From assembly GCF_001512295.1 (NCBI RefSeq), contig NZ_LNUP01000011.1:813781-877780 (forward strand): 64,000 nt of DNA. Reading direction: 5' to 3'. This document shows positions 9,251-19,016 of the stretch, in pieces; positions within the stretch are counted from its first letter, which is position 1; each line of letters starts with the position of its first letter. Below the pieces are notes generated by a model. The model was not told the origin of the DNA. It saw only the letters and a program-made list of their open reading frames with translations, and made no database searches. The translations under genes were made by a program, and so were the position numbers. Origin of the DNA: Pseudomonas sp. EpS/L25. Lineage in GTDB: Bacteria; Pseudomonadota; Gammaproteobacteria; Pseudomonadales; Pseudomonadaceae.

Positions 9251-10486
9251 TCAGCCCTGGGTCTTGCCGGGCTTGCGTACCGCCGGCTTGGCCGGTTCGC
9301 TGGGCGGCGCCGAGGCTCCGGTGACGACTTCCACCTCGGTGCCCTCGCGCAGGCGGTCGGTACCTTCGGTCACCACGCGATCGCCAGCGGCCAGGCCTTC
9401 GGTGACCACCGTCAGGCTGCCGTCATCCGGGCCGACCTTGAGGGTGCGGACCTGAATCTTGTCGTCGGCTCCCACCACGTAGGCGAAGGTGCCGTTGGAG
9501 CCGAACTGGATGGCGGAAGACGGCAGCACCAGCACCTGGTCCAGCACCTGCTCGCGGACCCGAACGGTCACGAACTGGTTGGGGAACAGCGCCTCGTCGC
9601 CGTTGGCGAAGCGCGCGCGGAACTTGAGGGTGCCGGTGGTCGTGTCGATCTGGTTGTCGAAACTCTGCAGGGCGCCTTCGGCGACCTTGCGCACCCCGCC
9701 ACGATCCCAGGCTTCGACCGGTAGCGTCTGGCCGCTGCGCGCTCGCTTGAGCAGCTCGCCAAGCTGGCTTTCCGGCAGGGTGAAGACCACCGAGATCGGC
9801 TGGGTCTGGGTGATCACGGCCACCACGGTGCTGTCATTGGCGGACAGCAGGTTGCCGCCGTCGAGTTGGCGCAGACCCACGCGGCCGGTGATGGGCGCCT
9901 TGATCTGGGTGAAGGCCAGGTTCAGCTTGGCATCGGCCACCGCCGCCTGGCTGTTCTTGAGGGTGCCGCGATACTGGTTGACCAGGGCTTCCTGGGTATC
10001 CAGGGTCTGCTTGGCGATGCTGTCTTCGCGGAACAGCCCCTGGTAGCGCTTGAGGTCCAATTCGGCATTGCGCAGCTGCGCCTGGTTCTGTTGCAGGGTA
10101 CCCTCGGCCTGCTGCAGCGCCACCTGGTAGGGACGCGGGTCTATGGTCGCCAGCAAATCGCCGGCCTTGACCTTCTGGCCTTCTTCGAAAGCCACCCGCA
10201 TCAGCTCGCCGGCCACGCGGGTGCGGACGTTCACGGTATTGAGCGCCGTGACCGTACCGATGGACTTGCGCACGATGGGGAAGCTGCGTTGCTCCACCGC
10301 CACCACCCGTACCGGTGTCGGGCCGGTCATACCGAAGGGCGACCGCGCGCCCTTGTCCGTGGCAGCTGCCTCCTTCTGCCCATGCTGGTGATACCAGTAC
10401 CCGCCGGCAGCGGCCAACAGCAGGACGATGAGCAGCAGCCAGGGCAGTCGGCGACGCGAAGAGGTGCGGGGAGAAGAGTCGGACAT
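9251..10486 (-). CDS. muxA: RND efflux periplasmic adaptor MuxA (MdtA-like)
   Basis: A membrane fusion protein of 411 residues linking MuxBC to OpmB. After a basic N-terminus there is one signal-anchor helix (about residues 14-31). Next come the lipoyl/barrel-sandwich halves (NVRTRVAGELMRVAFEEGQKV; FTQIKAPITGRVGLRQLDGG) flanking a helical hairpin of paired helices, then a beta-barrel and C-terminal domain. The ATG at 10486 gives a normal signal-anchor start. The frame continues about 38 codons further upstream to an in-frame GTG, but that extension looks non-coding. It is the first gene of the muxABC-opmB operon. Confidence 0.92.
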   Translation of the reverse strand: MSDSSPRTSSRRRLPWLLLIVLLLAAAGGYWYHQHGQKEAAATDKGARSPFGMTGPTPVRVVAVEQRSFPIVRKSIGTVTALNTVNVRTRVAGELMRVAFEEGQKVKAGDLLATIDPRPYQVALQQAEGTLQQNQAQLRNAELDLKRYQGLFREDSIAKQTLDTQEALVNQYRGTLKNSQAAVADAKLNLAFTQIKAPITGRVGLRQLDGGNLLSANDSTVVAVITQTQPISVVFTLPESQLGELLKRARSGQTLPVEAWDRGGVRKVAEGALQSFDNQIDTTTGTLKFRARFANGDEALFPNQFVTVRVREQVLDQVLVLPSSAIQFGSNGTFAYVVGADDKIQVRTLKVGPDDGSLTVVTEGLAAGDRVVTEGTDRLREGTEVEVVTGASAPPSEPAKPAVRKPGKTQG

Positions 10487-10612
10487 CGAAGAATTCGTAC
10501 GCGCAGGAGAAGGCGGAAGATAAGCAGCCGGAGCCGCAGTCACCAGCCCCTTTACCGCGTTTTTACCAAGGGCGAAACGGGCGGAAACAAAGACGTCCAC
10601 CCGCTTCTCGTG

Positions 10613-10638
10613 GCCTGCGGCTCGGCAGCGCCGCAGGC
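10613..10638 (-). terminator. Probable terminator of tpx
   Basis: GCCTGCGGC pairs perfectly with GCCGCAGGC around an 8-nt loop, about 10 nt beyond the tpx stop codon. It also separates tpx from the muxA upstream region. No long T-run follows. Confidence 0.6.
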
Positions 10639-10647
10639 AGGCATGGC

Positions 10648-11148
10648 TTAGCCCAGGACGGCCAGCGCCGCCGCGTAGTTCGGCTCCTGGCCGATTTCCG
10701 GGACCAGTTCGCTGTGCAGCACCTTGTCGTGCTCGTCCAGTACCACTACGGCGCGAGCGGCCAGGCCTTGCAGCGGGCCGCTGGCCAGGGCGACGCCGTA
10801 GTTCCGCAGGAATTCGGCACCGCGCAGGGTGGAGAGGTTCACCACCTTCTCCAGCCCTTCGGCACCACAGAAACGCTTCTGGGCGAACGGCAGGTCGGCC
10901 GAGATGCAGAGCACCAGGGTGTTATCCAGCTTGTCGACTTCGGCGTTGAACTTGCGTACCGAGGTAGCGCAGGTCGGGGTATCGACGCTGGGGAAAATGT
11001 TGAGCACCTTGCGCTTGCCGGCCAGGCTGGCCAGGGTCACGTCCTGCAGGTCGCCATTCACCAGGCTGAAGGCGGGTGCCTGTTGGCCGGGCTGCGGCAG
11101 GCTGCCCTGCACTTCGACCGGATTGCCGCGCAGATTGACGGTTGCCAT
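10648..11148 (-). CDS. tpx: Thiol peroxidase (atypical 2-Cys peroxiredoxin)
   Basis: A 166-residue peroxiredoxin that reduces hydroperoxides with thioredoxin as donor. The peroxidatic Cys lies in [15 protein letters not shown] and the resolving Cys in [15 protein letters not shown], the spacing of the Tpx subfamily. The family start ([12 protein letters not shown]) is present. Length is standard. AGGAG lies about 5 nt before the ATG. It stands alone between the mux and tam operons, all on the minus strand. Confidence 0.95.
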   Translation of the reverse strand: MATVNLRGNPVEVQGSLPQPGQQAPAFSLVNGDLQDVTLASLAGKRKVLNIFPSVDTPTCATSVRKFNAEVDKLDNTLVLCISADLPFAQKRFCGAEGLEKVVNLSTLRGAEFLRNYGVALASGPLQGLAARAVVVLDEHDKVLHSELVPEIGQEPNYAAALAVLG

Positions 11149-11229
11149 GAATTGCTCCTTTTCTCATGAGAGGGGGACAGGGAGTAAACACGTTTTCCGC
11201 GGCCGATCAAAGCCTTGCGCGTCCCCGAC

Positions 11230-14200
11230 TCAAAAATCGCGGCGATAGAAGAAATCCAGGGAGTTGGCCAGGCCACTGGCGATCTCCAGATAGAGCCGCC
11301 GGGTGAGCTGGTAACGCAGCGCCACCGTGTTGGCCGAATCGAATACCCCGACACCATAACGCAGCGACAACCGGTCGGTAAGATTGCCCGACGCGACGAC
11401 ACTGGTCTTGTCGCCGGAGCCCGCGGTGTCGAGCTGGAAGTTCTGGATACCCAGGCGCTGGGCCAGCTCGCCGGCAGTGCCGGAGCTACCCGCCAGGCCC
11501 AGCGCCAGGGCGGCCTGGCCGAGCACGTTGTTGTCGCCTTCGCTGCCGCTGGAGAGCGGCCGTCCCAGCACCAGGTAGGCCAGCGCCTGTTCCTGGCTCA
11601 TGCTCGGCTCGGAGAACACCTCGATGCGCGGTTGCTGGACGAAACCGGACAGGCGCAGCCCGGCGGTGACGTTCTGCTCCTGCACCACCCGCACCGCCTC
11701 GACATCGATGTACGGCTGGGCGATGGGGCCCTGGAAGAACAGCCGGGCCCGTCTCATGGTCAGGCGCTGACCGTAGGCGTTGTAGCGGCCGTTGCGCAGG
11801 TTGAGCTCGCCGCGGGTGTCGAGGTTGTCGCCGATGTGGACCTTGCCGACGATCTCGGCGGACAGGCCGAAGGCATCGAAGGTGAGCTTGTCGGAACCGA
11901 CCAGCACGTCCACGTCCATGGCGATCTGCAAAGGTTGCTGCCTGGCCGGGGCTTCCTGGCCAACGATGACGGCATCGTCCGACACCTTCACCGTAGAGGG
12001 TGGCAGCTGCTGTACCCGAATGTGTCCGCGCGGCACCCTGACTTCCCCGGCCAGCGCCAGGCGCCCGTCCTTCATCAGGATCTTGAGATTGGGCGCCACT
12101 TCCAGCTGGGCATAGGGCTCCACGTTGACCGGGAGCCTGTCGCCGGTGACCGCGACGTTGACGTCCAGTCCCTGGGCCCAGCCAAGGCTGCCCTGGACCT
12201 GGCCTCGCCCCTGGGTGCCACTGCGCCAGCCACCATCGAGAACGGCGCTGTCGCCCTGGATGCGCGCGGTCAGACTCAGATCCTGCAGCCGGGTCGGCAC
12301 GCTGCCGCCGCCGATGTCGCCACCGCTAAGCTGGATCTGGCCATTGACGCGGGGTTGCAACAAAGTGCCACCCAGCTCGCCCGAACCGTTGATCTTGCCC
12401 TCCAGGTGCTCGATGCCGTCGACGAAGGCCTTGCCCAGGGCGAGATTGAGGCCCTGCAACTGGAAACGTCCGGCCAACGCCTGGTTCGGGTCACGCGGGT
12501 CCAGGCTGGCCTGGACGTCCAGGCGGCCAAGGTCGGCGCTGGTCAGGCGCACCTGGGTGTCCACCTGCTGGGGCTTCAGGGTGCTGGTCACATCAAGGCT
12601 GTCGTAGTTGAAGGTCTGCCACTGGCCAGTGGCGTCCCTTAGCCTCAGGCTGCCACGGCCGGCCTGGAAGCGGACCTCACCATCGAGCCCGGACTTGGGC
12701 AGGCGCAGATCGACGTCACCGTCGAGGGTGCCCTGCCAGGCCAGCTCCGACGGCAACAGCGGCTGCAGACTGGCCAAGGGGAAGGCACGCAGGTGCCAGG
12801 CCAGGCGGGTATCCGGTAGCAGCTGTTGATCGTCACCGCAGAGACTGGCCGCACCCGATCGCCAGCAATGGTGACCCAGCTCCAGCCGGCCATTGGCCAG
12901 GCGCTCGATGCGGGCAGGACTCTGCAGTGTCCAGTTCTGGCCACTGGCGGCGACCGAGCCCCGGGCCAGTTGCCCCTTCCAGTCACCCTTCTCGGACAGG
13001 GTACCGGCCGCCGCGAGGGCCAGCGTCAACCGAGGCCCCTGGAGCGAAAGATTCGCCTGTTGCTGGCGACGATCGCCCTGCCCTTGCAACCGCAGCACCC
13101 CGAAGTCGCGACCGGCCGCCCGCAGGCCTTGGGCGGTGAGGTCCAGTTGGCCGCGTTGGCGCTCGCCCAGGATGGCGGACACCGCCAGGCTGGCTATCCG
13201 GTTGTCGGCGTAGCCGAGTTGACGGCCATCGAGCCGCAACTGCCCTGTGGGCTCCCTGAAGGTACCGGCCAGATCGAGTCGCCCCTGGGCGCTACCGGAG
13301 AGATCGGGCCAGAGCTGCGCCAGGCGACGCAGATCCAGTTGCAACTGACCCTGCAGGCGCTGATCGAGAGCGCCCTGTCCTTGGATCCGGTTGTCACCCA
13401 GGCGAATATCCAGCTGGGAGACCTGCCACTGCTCGCCGGCGCCCTTGGCCTGGGCGGTGAGGACGGCCGGCTGGTTGCGCAGTCGGCCTTTCAGGTCCAG
13501 GTCGGCATCCAGTTGCAGGCGCCCCTCCCTGAAGGTACCGGAGCTACGCAGCGGACCGGCCAGGCTGCCAGGCAACTGGGCAACCCAGAAGGCAGGGTCC
13601 AACCGACTGACATCCAGCGCCACCTGCCAGGTGACGCCATCGACAAAACCCAGGTTGACCTTGCCCTGGGCGCGCCCCTGGCCGGCCTGAAGATCCAGGG
13701 ACGGCAGGTTGAGCTGGGTGGTGTCGCCGCTGAAGGGAGTGGCCAGGGTGAAAGCCCCGGCCGGACCGGTGGCAGTGGCCTTGAGATTGCCCAGGTAGCC
13801 GCCATCGCGATAGGTCACCTCGCCTTGCAGCCGCTGCAGGCTTACCGGCGGCTCGGCCATGGGATAGAGGCGCCGCCAGGGGAAGTCGCGCCAGTCGAGG
13901 GTGGCATCGGCGGCCAGGCCTTGCTGCCAGTCCAGTTGCCCGGCCAGCACCACCCGCTGCTCGGGCGTGGCCTGCAGGCGCAAGGCCGCGATCCGTGCGC
14001 CCTTGGCATCGACGCGGCCATCCAGATTCAACGCTACCGGCCCGCCCTCGCCCGGCAACGTCGCCTGGCCGATCAAGGCATAGCCGGCGGCGAGATCGCC
14101 CCTCGCGGTTAGCTTCAGGTCGTCGAGGCGCAGGGTGTCGGGCAGGGTCGCCGCCGCCTTGAAACCGTTCGCCACCAGTTGCAGATCGGCCGGGGCGTTC

Positions 14201-14922
14201 TCGACCAGGGGCTGGACGCTGCCGGACAATCGTCCCGGCAGGTAGCCACTGCTGTCGGCCGTCAGACGCAGGGTCTTCTGCAGTTCACCCTCGATCTTCA
14301 GTGCCAGCGACCAGGCCGCCTGGTCCGGTGCTGGCAGGCCCAGGGTCCCATCCAGCTGCAGGGGCCAGTCGCCATGGGGTTGCAGGTGCCCCTGGGTATC
14401 CAGCGTCAGACCATGGGCCACACCGGCCAGGTGCTCGATAGCGACGCCGTCGGCCTGCCAGCGCGCCTGCAGTTGCAGGTCACGAGCCTCTTCGGCGCCG
14501 TTGTAGAGCACCTGCCCCAGGCGCACCTCGCCCAACTGCACACCAACGGGCAAGCCCAGCGAAGGCAAGCGGACCGGCTCGCTTTGCGCAGGCGCCGGCT
14601 CGGTGCTCGGCGCCTGGTCGATGGCCACCCGCAAGGCGGCCAGGGTATCGATGCACAGTTGTAGGCGGAGCAGGCAGCGTGGGCGCCAGGTGAATTGCGG
14701 CTCATCCACCGTCACCCGCGTAGCACCGCCCTGCCAGACCAGCTGTCGTGCCTGCCAATGGCTCCCCAGACGGCCCTGGAAGTCGGTCAGGGTCAGGTTA
14801 GGGACCTGGCCCAGTACCGCCCGCCCGATGCCGGCATTGCCCAGCACGAGCGCCAGCAGCAGGACCAGCGCGCCCAAGAGGGCCGCCAGGATTCCAAGAA
14901 CGACACCAGCGAGCGGCTTCAC
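11230..14922 (-). CDS. tamB: Translocation and assembly module inner-membrane protein TamB
   Basis: A 1230-residue AsmA-like/TamB protein: one N-terminal membrane helix (KPLAGVVLGILAALLGALVLLL), a very long repetitive beta-strand periplasmic region forming a lipid-binding groove, and the conserved C-terminal DUF490 domain that contacts TamA (RYNAYGQRLTMRRARLFFQG, LSLRYGVGVFDSANTVALRY, ending FFYRRDF). It works with TamA in autotransporter insertion and/or inner-to-outer-membrane phospholipid transfer. The GTG at 14922 overlaps the tamA stop by 4 bp (GTGA). The frame continues further upstream inside tamA, but the membrane helix fixes the start. Confidence 0.92.
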   Translation of the reverse strand: MKPLAGVVLGILAALLGALVLLLALVLGNAGIGRAVLGQVPNLTLTDFQGRLGSHWQARQLVWQGGATRVTVDEPQFTWRPRCLLRLQLCIDTLAALRVAIDQAPSTEPAPAQSEPVRLPSLGLPVGVQLGEVRLGQVLYNGAEEARDLQLQARWQADGVAIEHLAGVAHGLTLDTQGHLQPHGDWPLQLDGTLGLPAPDQAAWSLALKIEGELQKTLRLTADSSGYLPGRLSGSVQPLVENAPADLQLVANGFKAAATLPDTLRLDDLKLTARGDLAAGYALIGQATLPGEGGPVALNLDGRVDAKGARIAALRLQATPEQRVVLAGQLDWQQGLAADATLDWRDFPWRRLYPMAEPPVSLQRLQGEVTYRDGGYLGNLKATATGPAGAFTLATPFSGDTTQLNLPSLDLQAGQGRAQGKVNLGFVDGVTWQVALDVSRLDPAFWVAQLPGSLAGPLRSSGTFREGRLQLDADLDLKGRLRNQPAVLTAQAKGAGEQWQVSQLDIRLGDNRIQGQGALDQRLQGQLQLDLRRLAQLWPDLSGSAQGRLDLAGTFREPTGQLRLDGRQLGYADNRIASLAVSAILGERQRGQLDLTAQGLRAAGRDFGVLRLQGQGDRRQQQANLSLQGPRLTLALAAAGTLSEKGDWKGQLARGSVAASGQNWTLQSPARIERLANGRLELGHHCWRSGAASLCGDDQQLLPDTRLAWHLRAFPLASLQPLLPSELAWQGTLDGDVDLRLPKSGLDGEVRFQAGRGSLRLRDATGQWQTFNYDSLDVTSTLKPQQVDTQVRLTSADLGRLDVQASLDPRDPNQALAGRFQLQGLNLALGKAFVDGIEHLEGKINGSGELGGTLLQPRVNGQIQLSGGDIGGGSVPTRLQDLSLTARIQGDSAVLDGGWRSGTQGRGQVQGSLGWAQGLDVNVAVTGDRLPVNVEPYAQLEVAPNLKILMKDGRLALAGEVRVPRGHIRVQQLPPSTVKVSDDAVIVGQEAPARQQPLQIAMDVDVLVGSDKLTFDAFGLSAEIVGKVHIGDNLDTRGELNLRNGRYNAYGQRLTMRRARLFFQGPIAQPYIDVEAVRVVQEQNVTAGLRLSGFVQQPRIEVFSEPSMSQEQALAYLVLGRPLSSGSEGDNNVLGQAALALGLAGSSGTAGELAQRLGIQNFQLDTAGSGDKTSVVASGNLTDRLSLRYGVGVFDSANTVALRYQLTRRLYLEIASGLANSLDFFYRRDF

Positions 14923-16652
14923 AGCTCGGGCCCTATGGAAAAATGCAGGCGAATGCCGCCGGGTTCGTCCAGGCCGTGGGCCAGGTCGACGCGGATCGGG
15001 CCGACCGGCGAGACCCAGCGCACGCCCACCCCGACACTCGTCTTGAGTTGATAGTTGTTGAGATCGTTGAAGGCGCTGCCCTGGTCGACGAAGGTCGCCA
15101 GGCGCCACTTGTCCCGCAGCGGATACTGGTACTCGACGCTACCGGCGATCAGGTAGCGGCCACCGACGTAGTCACCTTCGTCGTTCTCCGGCGACAGCGT
15201 CTGGTAGTCATAACCCCGCACGCTCTGGTCGCCGCCGGCGAAGAAGCGCAGCGACGGCGGAATCTTGTTGTAGCCGTTGGTGAGGTTACCACCCAGTTGC
15301 AACCGCCCGAGGAAGCGATGGCCGTCGCCCACGGTGATCAGCCCCCGCGCCAGCGCCGTGGCATGCACCATGTTGGCGTCCGACAATAGCCCTTCCTTGG
15401 CCGCCGACACACCGAACTGCAGGCGATAGCCACGATTGGGATCGATGCGGTTGTCACTGCGCAGCAGCGAGAAGTCCACCCCCGGCATCACCAGGTTGGA
15501 GGTACCGTCGTCGTTGCCCAGGCGATAGTTCTCGTTGCGCCACTTCACCGACAGCACCCGCTCCCAGCCGTTGGGAAACTTGCGATGCCACTCGGGGCCG
15601 ACGGTGAGCAACTGGCTGAGAGAATCGTCATCGGCGATCTGCTCGTACTGGTAGCCACCGGCGAAGCGGAACTTGTCGTTGATCGGGTCCTGGCCCGGAA
15701 TGTCGTACCAGGTGGCGACGCTCTGGCGCGGCGCCGACAGCTCGGCCTCGGCGCCCAGGCTGTGCCCCTGCGGGTTGAGCCAGTGGTTCTCCCAGGTGAA
15801 TCGGAGGCGCGGGCCGACATCGGTGGAGTAGCCCGGACCGAAGCCGAAGGTGCGCGGCTTGCGGGTGCGCAGGGTCACCGTCACCGGGACTTCCGCAGGC
15901 CCCTCGGTCCGGGGGTAGGTGTCCAGCCGGGCACCGTCGAAGAAGCCGCTGGCCAGCAGGTTGCTCTGGAAGTCGGCGATCAGCTCGGAATCGTAGGGCG
16001 TGCCCTGGGCGAAAGGCACCATGCGCTGGAGCAGATCGGGATCGAAGGGCGCATCCCCCTCGAAGGTCACCTTGCCCAGGACGAAACGCGGCCCGCTATC
16101 GAACACCAGGGCGATATCGGCGAAACCGGTGGCCGGATCGATGCGCAGCTGGTGCTGGGTGAAGGTACCGCGGAAGAAGCCGTAGCGCTGCGCCTGGTTC
16201 TGGATGAGGCTCTTGGCATCCTCGTACAGCCCCTGGTTCAGCGGCTGGCCCGGCTTGAGACCCGCGGGTATCGGGCGCTGGAAGGTCCGCAGCTGGCGCG
16301 CCGGTCCTTCGATGCGAATGTCCACGTTGCGCAGCTTGACCGGCGCGCCGGGCCGTACCTCCACCACCAACCGGGGAGTGTCACCCGGATCGACCCGGGT
16401 TTCGATCTGCGCGTGATAGAAGCCGAGTGCCTGCGCCGCCTGCTCGGCCTGCCGCTCCGCGGCGGGACGCAAGCGTTGCAAGGCCGCGGCGTCCCGTCCC
16501 TCGACGGAGCCAATATAGGCCTGGATATTGTCGCGCAGCGGATCGTTGGCGGGTTGGACACGAACGCTCACCTCGGCCGGCGCTGCCCAGGCCATCCCGT
16601 GCAGGCAACAAACTCCAATCAAGGCACGGCGTAGAGCTGTCGGACTATTCAT
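14919..16652 (-). CDS. tamA: Outer-membrane assembly protein TamA (Omp85/BamA family)
   Basis: A 577-residue protein with a cleavable signal peptide (ending about AWA-AP, residue 24), three POTRA domains (about residues 25-270) and a 16-strand Omp85 barrel. Barrel landmarks are FFAGGDQSVRGYDY (the conserved loop-6 RGY/VRGF-type motif) and the C-terminal strand GIRLHFSIGPEL. It is coupled to tamB by a 4-bp overlap. It is transcribed divergently from xthA across a 122-bp spacer. No strong Shine-Dalgarno is visible before the ATG at 16652. Confidence 0.92.
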   Translation of the reverse strand: MNSPTALRRALIGVCCLHGMAWAAPAEVSVRVQPANDPLRDNIQAYIGSVEGRDAAALQRLRPAAERQAEQAAQALGFYHAQIETRVDPGDTPRLVVEVRPGAPVKLRNVDIRIEGPARQLRTFQRPIPAGLKPGQPLNQGLYEDAKSLIQNQAQRYGFFRGTFTQHQLRIDPATGFADIALVFDSGPRFVLGKVTFEGDAPFDPDLLQRMVPFAQGTPYDSELIADFQSNLLASGFFDGARLDTYPRTEGPAEVPVTVTLRTRKPRTFGFGPGYSTDVGPRLRFTWENHWLNPQGHSLGAEAELSAPRQSVATWYDIPGQDPINDKFRFAGGYQYEQIADDDSLSQLLTVGPEWHRKFPNGWERVLSVKWRNENYRLGNDDGTSNLVMPGVDFSLLRSDNRIDPNRGYRLQFGVSAAKEGLLSDANMVHATALARGLITVGDGHRFLGRLQLGGNLTNGYNKIPPSLRFFAGGDQSVRGYDYQTLSPENDEGDYVGGRYLIAGSVEYQYPLRDKWRLATFVDQGSAFNDLNNYQLKTSVGVGVRWVSPVGPIRVDLAHGLDEPGGIRLHFSIGPEL

Positions 16653-16774
16653 ACAGGGATGCTAACGGGCGTTGCGCTGTCAGACAAACGGATGCGTCCA
16701 GGGTTCGCTGCCAGGCCGCTTCGCCAGACCGCCGCGGAATAGGCTAGGATCTCTGTTTTCCCAGGACCGCCAAA

Positions 16775-17587
16775 ATGAAGATAATCTGCTTCAACATCAA
16801 TGGCTTGAGAGCAAGACCTCATCAGCTTTCTGCCATCATCGAGCGCTACGATCCCGACGTGATCGGCCTGCAGGAAACCAAGGTCTCGGATGATCAGTTT
16901 CCCCAGGCGGAAATCGAGGCGCTCGGCTACCACGTCCACTACCACGGCCAGAAGGGTCATTACGGCGTTGCCCTGCTGTCGCGCCTGGCGCCACTGGAAC
17001 TGCACAAGGGCTTCCCGGGAGATGGCGAGGAATCCCAGAAGAGATTCATCTATGGCGTCTTCGCCGATCGCCAGGGCCAGCCGCTGGTGGTCATGAACGG
17101 CTATTTCCCCCAGGGCGAGAACATCGCTCATCCGACAAAGTTCCCTGGAAAGAGGAAGTTCTACGCGGATCTTCAGAATCTACTTGAAGAACGTTTCTCC
17201 GCCGACACGCCCTTGCTGTTGATGGGTGACTTCAACATCTCCGCCCAGGACCATGACATCGGCATCGGCGCCGCCAATGCCAAGCGCTGGCTGAGAACGG
17301 GCGCCTGCAGCTTCCAGCCCGAAGAACGGGAATGGATGCAACGTCTGCTGGGCTGGGGACTGGTCGACAGCTACCGCCACCTGCATCCCGCGGTCGAGGA
17401 CCGCTTCAGCTGGTTCCCCTATCGCAGCCGCGGCTTCGAGGACGAGCCCAAGCGCGGGCTGCGCATCGATACGATCCTCGCCTCCCGCGCCCTGCGCGAG
17501 CGTATCGCAGCGGCCGGCGTCGACTACGACATCCGTGGCATGGAGAAGCCTTCCGACCACGCTCCGGTATGGCTGGAGTTGCGCTGA
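16775..17587 (+). CDS. xthA: Exodeoxyribonuclease III
   Basis: A 270-residue AP endonuclease/3'-5' exonuclease of base-excision repair. Family motifs are complete: the NINGLRAR start, metal-binding [22 protein letters not shown] and the catalytic SDHAPVW near the C-terminus. Length equals the XthA norm. An AGGA sits about 7 nt before the ATG. It is divergent from tamA and appears monocistronic. Confidence 0.95.
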   Translation: MKIICFNINGLRARPHQLSAIIERYDPDVIGLQETKVSDDQFPQAEIEALGYHVHYHGQKGHYGVALLSRLAPLELHKGFPGDGEESQKRFIYGVFADRQGQPLVVMNGYFPQGENIAHPTKFPGKRKFYADLQNLLEERFSADTPLLLMGDFNISAQDHDIGIGAANAKRWLRTGACSFQPEEREWMQRLLGWGLVDSYRHLHPAVEDRFSWFPYRSRGFEDEPKRGLRIDTILASRALRERIAAAGVDYDIRGMEKPSDHAPVWLELR

Positions 17588-17591
17588 ACGA

Positions 17592-17609
17592 CTGTAACGT
17601 TAGTGTCAC
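17592..17609 (+). promoter_or_regulatory. Pho-box-like site upstream of the phosphate-binding/OmpA gene
   Basis: CTGTAAC (17592-17598) and GTGTCAC (17603-17609) are direct repeats with an 11-bp period. They match the PhoB box pattern CTGTCAT-N4-CTGTCAT at 5 of 7 positions each. A possible -10 (TAAGGT) starts 11 bp downstream, where a PhoB-dependent promoter would have it. The downstream gene encodes a PstS-like protein, which supports the reading. The assignment is inferred. Confidence 0.5.
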
Positions 17610-17657
17610 GGAGCGGCCCTAAGGTGGCGGCCTCGTCGTAGGTTCGAGGCCCGCCCC

Positions 17658-19016
17658 ATGAACTGCTCCGCCCCGGTATTCCGCCGTACGCTGCTACGGC
17701 GAGCGGTGCTGACGCTATTGCTGCTACCCCTGGCACCGTACACCACCTTGGCCGCGGAGAGCGACACGCCGCTGCTGCGACTCCAGGGTTCCAACACCGT
17801 GAATGCCCGCCTGGGCCCCCGCCTGGTGGCCGGCCTGCTCGCGGAGCGCGGTTACCAGCAGCCGCAGACCCTGCCCACCGGCGTGATGGATGAATGGCGC
17901 CTGGTGGCCCGTGCACCCGACGGCAGCTCCGTCTCCGTGCAGATCGCCGCCCACGGTACCGGCACCGGTTTCACGGCCCTGGCCAACAAGACCACCGATG
18001 TCGCCGCCGCCTCGCGCCCCATCACCGATGCCGAGGTGACTACCCTCGCGCCCCTGGGCGACCTGCGTAGCCGGCAGGCCGAGTACGTCATCGCCCTGGA
18101 TGGCCTGGCGATCATCGTGCACCCGGGCAATCCGCTGCGCGAACTCGACCTGCAGCAGTTGGCGCAGATCTTCGCCGGCGACATCGGCGATTGGCAGCAG
18201 TTGGGCGGCCAACCCGGCCCGATCCATCTCTACGCCCGGGATGACCGCTCCGGCACCTACGATACTTTCCGTGAGCTGGTGTTAACTCCCGCTGGTAAGC
18301 GATTGAATGCACAGGCGAAACGCTACGAGTCAAACGAAGAACTAGCGGAGCAGGTCACCCACGATCCCGCCGGTATCGGCTTCACCAGCCTGGCGGCCGC
18401 CGCCAAGCTGCCCATGCTGGCCCTGCGCGATGGCGAGGGACGCGCCATCCTGCCCAGCGAAGCCAGCATCGCCACCGAGGATTATCCCCTGGCGCGTCGG
18501 TTGTTCCTCTATGCACCACCCAACGAACGGTCCGACTGGGTACGCGGCCTGTTGGAGTTCAGCCAGACGCCCGCCGGCCAGAGCATCGTCCAACAGAGTG
18601 GTTTCGTCGCCCAGCGCATCGAGCCGCTACGGATCACCAACACCCAGGGCATGCCCAAGGCCTATGCCGACCTGGCCCAGCGGGCCCAGCGCCTCACGGT
18701 GAATTTCCGCTTCACCGCGGGCAGCGCCCAGCTCGACAACAAGGCCTTGCGCGATGTCGAGCGACTGGCCGACTTCATGCGGTTACCGGAAAATGCCAGC
18801 CGACGCCTGGTGCTGGCAGGCTTCAACGATGCCACCGAAGATCCCGCTCGTGCCGCCCTGCTGGCGCGGCTCAGAGCCCTGGCGGTGGCCACGGCCCTGC
18901 GCCACCAGAAGGTCTTCGCCGCCGACCTGCTTTCCCTCGGCGACCAACTGCCGGTAGCCGGACTCTCGCCCAACGGTCGGGTGAAGAATCGCCGGGTCGA
19001 GGCCTGGCTCCAATAG
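17658..19016 (+). CDS. Phosphate-type substrate-binding protein fused to an OmpA-like domain
   Basis: A 452-residue exported protein. A signal peptide (about residues 1-33) is followed by a PstS-like periplasmic binding module (about 38-330; LRLQGSNTVNARLGPRLV, ARDDRSGTYDTFRELVL, EYVIALDGLAIIVHPGNPL). A C-terminal OmpA/MotB-like peptidoglycan-binding module follows (about 345-452; VNFRFTAGSAQLDNKAL, GRVKNRRVEAWL). The combination suggests a phosphate-binding protein retained at the cell wall rather than a transporter component; no Pst permease is nearby. The Pho-like box upstream suggests induction under phosphate limitation. Domain calls are firm, ligand and role inferred. Confidence 0.85.
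   Translation: MNCSAPVFRRTLLRRAVLTLLLLPLAPYTTLAAESDTPLLRLQGSNTVNARLGPRLVAGLLAERGYQQPQTLPTGVMDEWRLVARAPDGSSVSVQIAAHGTGTGFTALANKTTDVAAASRPITDAEVTTLAPLGDLRSRQAEYVIALDGLAIIVHPGNPLRELDLQQLAQIFAGDIGDWQQLGGQPGPIHLYARDDRSGTYDTFRELVLTPAGKRLNAQAKRYESNEELAEQVTHDPAGIGFTSLAAAAKLPMLALRDGEGRAILPSEASIATEDYPLARRLFLYAPPNERSDWVRGLLEFSQTPAGQSIVQQSGFVAQRIEPLRITNTQGMPKAYADLAQRAQRLTVNFRFTAGSAQLDNKALRDVERLADFMRLPENASRRLVLAGFNDATEDPARAALLARLRALAVATALRHQKVFAADLLSLGDQLPVAGLSPNGRVKNRRVEAWLQ

Noticed and set aside
6548..9724. 1058-codon open frame opposite muxB/muxA
   Set aside because: Same antisense artefact; MuxB and MuxA are unmistakable on the other strand.
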